Source of the DNA: JAFGHJ01 sp964525555
GTDB taxonomy: Bacteria; Hydrothermota; UBA3072
NCBI GenBank assembly: GCA_964525555.1
Contig: CAZGHN010000012.1
Span: forward strand, 16,413-80,412
Length of the DNA stretch: 64,000 nt
Reading direction: 5' to 3'
Part shown: in pieces, positions 60,087 to 64,000 of the stretch
Numbering within the stretch: the stretch's first letter is position 1
How the letters are laid out: each line of letters starts with the position of its first letter
Translations under genes and position numbers: made by a program
The notes under the pieces: generated by a model
The model's input: only the letters and a program-made list of their open reading frames with translations
Told to the model about the DNA's origin: nothing
Database searches by the model: none

Positions 60087-61913
60087 ATGTGTGGAATTGT
60101 CGGTTATATAGGTGATAAAGACATCAATTCTGTTTTGATGGCAGGACTGTGGAGATTAGAATACAGAGGGTATGATTCTTCAGGAGTAGCATCTGTAATG
60201 GATGGAGATCTAGACGTCAGAAAAGTAAAAGGAAGACTAATGAATCTCCAGGAAATACTTGCCGATAAACCTCTTTCAGGAAATATTGGAATAGGACATA
60301 CCCGCTGGGCTACTCACGGAGAACCGTCAGACCAAAACGCTCACCCTCAAGTAGGGTGCAAAGACCAGTTTGCCGTTGTCCACAATGGAATTATAGAGAA
60401 CTACTATTCTCTGAAAGAAGAACTTCTAAAAAGAAAGCATTTTTTCAAATCTAATACAGACACAGAAGTCATTGCCCATCTAATCGAGGAAAATTATCAA
60501 GGTAATTTGAAAGATAGCGTTCTTGAAAGCGTGTCTAAACTTGAGGGCTCATATGCAATCGCAGTTGTATCAACTTTTGAGCCCGATAAAATTATAGTAT
60601 ACAAATACGGCAGCCCATTAATAGTTGGTTTAGGGAAAAAGGAAAACCTCATTGCTTCTGATATACCTGCACTTCTTGACCACACAAAGGACATTATAGC
60701 TATGAGTGATGGCGAATTGGCTGTCATAGAAAAAGACAATGTCGAATTTTTCAACAACGAAGGAAAAAAGATAACAAAAGAGAAGAAAAAAATCAAATGG
60801 AGTGCTGAAAGCCTTGATAAAGGTGATTACCCGCATTATATGTTAAAAGAGATCCATGAACAACCAAATGTAATAAAAAGAAATATTGATCTTAAAATTA
60901 AGGGAACAGAATTCAATTTGGGTGAAAATTTCAATTTTTCTCATAAAGAATTGGCTAATTTATCGCATATAATCATTCAAGCTTGCGGAACCTCATGGCA
61001 TGCAGGATACGTTGGAAAATACTTATTCGAAGATTATGCTCGAATCCGGACTGAAATCGATATATCTTCTGAATTCAGGTACAGAAATCCTGTAATGGAC
61101 GGAGAACCTCTTGTAATGGCAATTACTCAATCAGGAGAAACTGCTGATACGCTAGCAGGCCTTCGAGAAGCAAAGGCAAAGTTTTTAAAAATTCTTTCAA
61201 TCGTTAATGTTCAGGGAAGCACTATCGCAAGGGAATCAGATAGTACTATTTACTTGGATGCAGGACCGGAAATTGGCGTAGCATCAACAAAAGCATTTAC
61301 ATCTCAGCTCTTCCAACTATATCTTCTTTCATTACACCTAGCAAAACTAAAATGGACTCTTAGTGATTCGGAAATATCCAAAAAGATAAAAGAAATTAAA
61401 AAATTGCCTAAAAAGATGAAAAAAATACTTGAAAAAGAAAACGAAATAAAGAAAATGGCAAAAAAATTCAAAGATGCCAAAGATTTCATGTTTATAGGAA
61501 GAGGAATTAATTACCCCTCTGCTCTTGAGGGAGCTTTAAAACTCAAGGAAATTTCTTATATTCATGCAACCGGTTATCCTGCCGGAGAGATGAAACATGG
61601 CCCGATTGCACTTATTTCCGAAGGAAGTCCAGTAGTAGCTATAGCTACTAAATCTTCTGTTTACGATAAAATGTTAAGCAACATTGAGGAATTGAGGTCA
61701 CGAAAAGCAAGAGTTATTGTAATAGGAACAGAAGGGGACGAAATAATAAAGAAAATCGGGAGTGACGTGTTTTATATTCCGGATTGCGAAGAAAACCTGT
61801 CCCCTATTCTAGTAGGTATACCATTACAACTATTTGCATACCATATAGCAGTACTAAATGGAAGAGACGTTGACAGACCAAGAAATTTAGCAAAATCTGT
61901 TACTGTTGAATGA
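60087..61913 (+). CDS. glmS: Glucosamine-6-phosphate synthase (isomerizing)
   Basis: Makes glucosamine-6-phosphate from fructose-6-phosphate and glutamine. The N-terminal Ntn glutaminase starts with Cys2 (MCGIVGYIG) and GHTRWATHG; two SIS domains follow (ACGTSWHAGYVGKY, AITQSGETADTLAG, EVGVASTKAFTSQ-like) and the end DRPRNLAKSVTVE is the family's C-terminal tail. 608 residues, full length. The ATG abuts the glmM stop, with GGGAGGG upstream. No glmS ribozyme is present, as there is no leader. Confidence 0.97.
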   Translation: MCGIVGYIGDKDINSVLMAGLWRLEYRGYDSSGVASVMDGDLDVRKVKGRLMNLQEILADKPLSGNIGIGHTRWATHGEPSDQNAHPQVGCKDQFAVVHNGIIENYYSLKEELLKRKHFFKSNTDTEVIAHLIEENYQGNLKDSVLESVSKLEGSYAIAVVSTFEPDKIIVYKYGSPLIVGLGKKENLIASDIPALLDHTKDIIAMSDGELAVIEKDNVEFFNNEGKKITKEKKKIKWSAESLDKGDYPHYMLKEIHEQPNVIKRNIDLKIKGTEFNLGENFNFSHKELANLSHIIIQACGTSWHAGYVGKYLFEDYARIRTEIDISSEFRYRNPVMDGEPLVMAITQSGETADTLAGLREAKAKFLKILSIVNVQGSTIARESDSTIYLDAGPEIGVASTKAFTSQLFQLYLLSLHLAKLKWTLSDSEISKKIKEIKKLPKKMKKILEKENEIKKMAKKFKDAKDFMFIGRGINYPSALEGALKLKEISYIHATGYPAGEMKHGPIALISEGSPVVAIATKSSVYDKMLSNIEELRSRKARVIVIGTEGDEIIKKIGSDVFYIPDCEENLSPILVGIPLQLFAYHIAVLNGRDVDRPRNLAKSVTVE

Positions 61914-62734
61914 ATATTCTAATATTACTATCCTTAACACATCTAACAATGCCGTATAACGGAAAAATATTTTCCTACGGTACGGCGTTCACTTCCATTA
62001 AAGAAGAACCTGAAAATCTGTTTTGGAATCCCGCAGGAATGGGAAAAAATGCTTATATTACATCAGTTTACGATTATTCGAGTATGATTTTTGGATCCTT
62101 CGGTAAAATTTGGGAACTAAAATCTTTTAATATAGGCACAGGCGTCCAATTAATGCGCTCAGAAGGTATTACGAAAACAGATATGACGGGTGATTCAACA
62201 GGAATATTCCATTATCAATCCGTAATTCCGGTAATTGCGGGAAATTTAAAGATCAATAAATATATTATAGGAGCAAAAATCCTTTTACCTTATACAACAG
62301 TAGATGAATTTCAAAGTTATGGAGCGGGTATTGAGATAGGTAGCATATACAATCTAAACGAATTATTCACCTTTTCTTGTTACATAAGAAACTTTGGAAA
62401 GCAAATAAAAGCTTTTTTAACAGAGAAAGAAAGTTTTCCTGTAGAGATAAGACTAGGAGGATTAACAAACTACAATAACATTAAGTTTTCTCTAGAATAT
62501 AGTTCTCAATTTGGGCCATGCTCTTTTATCTCATATGATTTAAACAAGAAAATTGGCTTTACTGCGGGATACAACAGAAAATTTAGTAATTTCAACAGCA
62601 TACAAACTTCAAAGCTGGCAGGCTCTTCCTTTGCCGTGAACATAAAACATCGTAGCATATATGTCTCTCTTGGAGCAATATTTTCCGGACCAGAAGGAAT
62701 ATGTAAAACGCTCTCAATTTCAATTATACCTTAA
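61910..62734 (+). CDS. PorV-like outer-membrane barrel protein
   Basis: Short signal-like start, then LFWNPAGMGKNAYITSVYDYS, the PorV/UPF0164 'NPAG' motif, then alternating strands (FNIGTGVQLMRSE, YGAGIEIGSIYNLNEL, IYVSLGAIFSGPEG) to a hydrophobic end. Overlaps glmS by 4 bases (ATGA), so it is translated with it. Another case where a barrel gene is attached to a housekeeping operon. Role unknown. Confidence 0.62.
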   Translation: MNILILLSLTHLTMPYNGKIFSYGTAFTSIKEEPENLFWNPAGMGKNAYITSVYDYSSMIFGSFGKIWELKSFNIGTGVQLMRSEGITKTDMTGDSTGIFHYQSVIPVIAGNLKINKYIIGAKILLPYTTVDEFQSYGAGIEIGSIYNLNELFTFSCYIRNFGKQIKAFLTEKESFPVEIRLGGLTNYNNIKFSLEYSSQFGPCSFISYDLNKKIGFTAGYNRKFSNFNSIQTSKLAGSSFAVNIKHRSIYVSLGAIFSGPEGICKTLSISIIP

Positions 62735-62850
62735 AAAACAAGCTATTCGCTATCTGCTATTAGCTTTAAATCTCCTCTCCCATAAAGAATATTAAATTTT
62801 CCTGTTTTTAGCCAAAAGCTAAAAGCAAAAAACGAAAAGCTGCTTTTTAT
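62735..62850. repeat. Iterated-word repeat upstream of rRNA promoter
   Basis: Words gctattcgctatctgctattagc and the reverse-type agccaaaagctaaaagc, aaaaaacgaaaagctgc. No gene. Confidence 0.65.
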
Positions 62851-62923
62851 AATTATTTTTAAATCAAGGACTTACATAAATAATTAAAATTAAAAAAATT
62901 TATAAAAAACACCCTAAAAGACC

Positions 62924-62951
62924 TTGACAAAGGGAAAGTTTTTTATATTAT
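62924..62951 (+). promoter_or_regulatory. rRNA operon promoter
   Basis: TTGACA (62924-62929), 16-base spacer, TATTAT (62946-62951), about 55-60 bases before the mature 16S. Confidence 0.7.
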
Positions 62952-63008
62952 ATACCTCAGATCATTGATAATTGGATAGTTGTCAGGGTTCTCTATTAAT
63001 AAACTCTT

Positions 63009-64000
<992 letters not shown>

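Noticed and set aside
60070..60087. glmS ribozyme or leader riboswitch upstream of glmS
   Set aside because: glmM ends at the base before the glmS start; there is no space for a leader RNA.

Overview
The window is AT-rich bacterial chromosome from an uncultured-looking, Gram-negative, probably anaerobic lineage. An outer membrane is indicated by an OmpA-type lipoprotein, a Wzi-like barrel, four PorV/PorQ-like barrel proteins, LapA/LapB homologues and a secreted phosphatase with a type IX secretion (T9SS) C-terminal signal. That combination points to the FCB superphylum or a neighbouring candidate phylum; WOR-3/TA06/Cloacimonadota-like groups are my guess, not a demonstrated placement. The partial 16S rRNA gene at the right end could settle it. 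No phage, transposase, CRISPR or plasmid genes were seen.

Layout. 1-4549 (minus): tRNA-Met and a methyltransferase, then an SPFH protein, tyrS, a family 2 glycosyltransferase and ftsY (cut by the window edge). 5028-8359 (plus): a GlcD-type flavoprotein and two glycosyltransferase-like genes. 8483-12658 (minus): small envelope, nuclease-like and DUF genes set in repeat-rich DNA. 13029-13384: tRNA-Asp and a small LapA protein. 13500-15011 (minus): secreted phosphatase, divergent from 15118-22297 (plus), a tight mtaB-miaB-lapA-lapB-SPOR-mutS operon. 22526-27860 (minus): barrel, accA, DUF4388, EF-G-like, barrel. 27995-36514 (minus): tRNA-Leu, tig, clpP, clpX, trkH, trkA, histidine kinase, response regulator, radical SAM gene. 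36711-41220: Mth938 gene, Wzi-like barrel, tRNA-Arg, eno, ftsB and acpS. 41341-42847: a macrodomain gene divergent from rex. 43006-47825 (minus): lipoprotein, OmpA lipoprotein, glyS, glyQ. 47937-49652 (plus): ptsN-like gene, zinc ribbon, alpha/beta hydrolase. 49655-55695 (minus): secreted and membrane proteins including a serpin translationally coupled to a DUF1593 protein. 56074-62734 (plus): proS, hflX, glmM, glmS, barrel. 63009-64000: 16S rRNA.

Three things stand out beyond ordinary annotation. (1) Nearly every non-coding gap is filled with degenerate short iterated words in several families. Two copies about 50 kb apart match at 65 of 68 bases, and one 48-bp element is a perfect inverted repeat around two envelope genes. 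(2) rex has a consensus promoter overlapped by a Rex operator and appears to start at a non-canonical ATT (or ATA) codon. (3) Promoters are very uniform (TTGACA, 16-17 bp, TATAAT-like). Several end 5-8 bases before the start codon, implying leaderless mRNAs, and all four tRNA genes sit just upstream of a co-directional protein gene.
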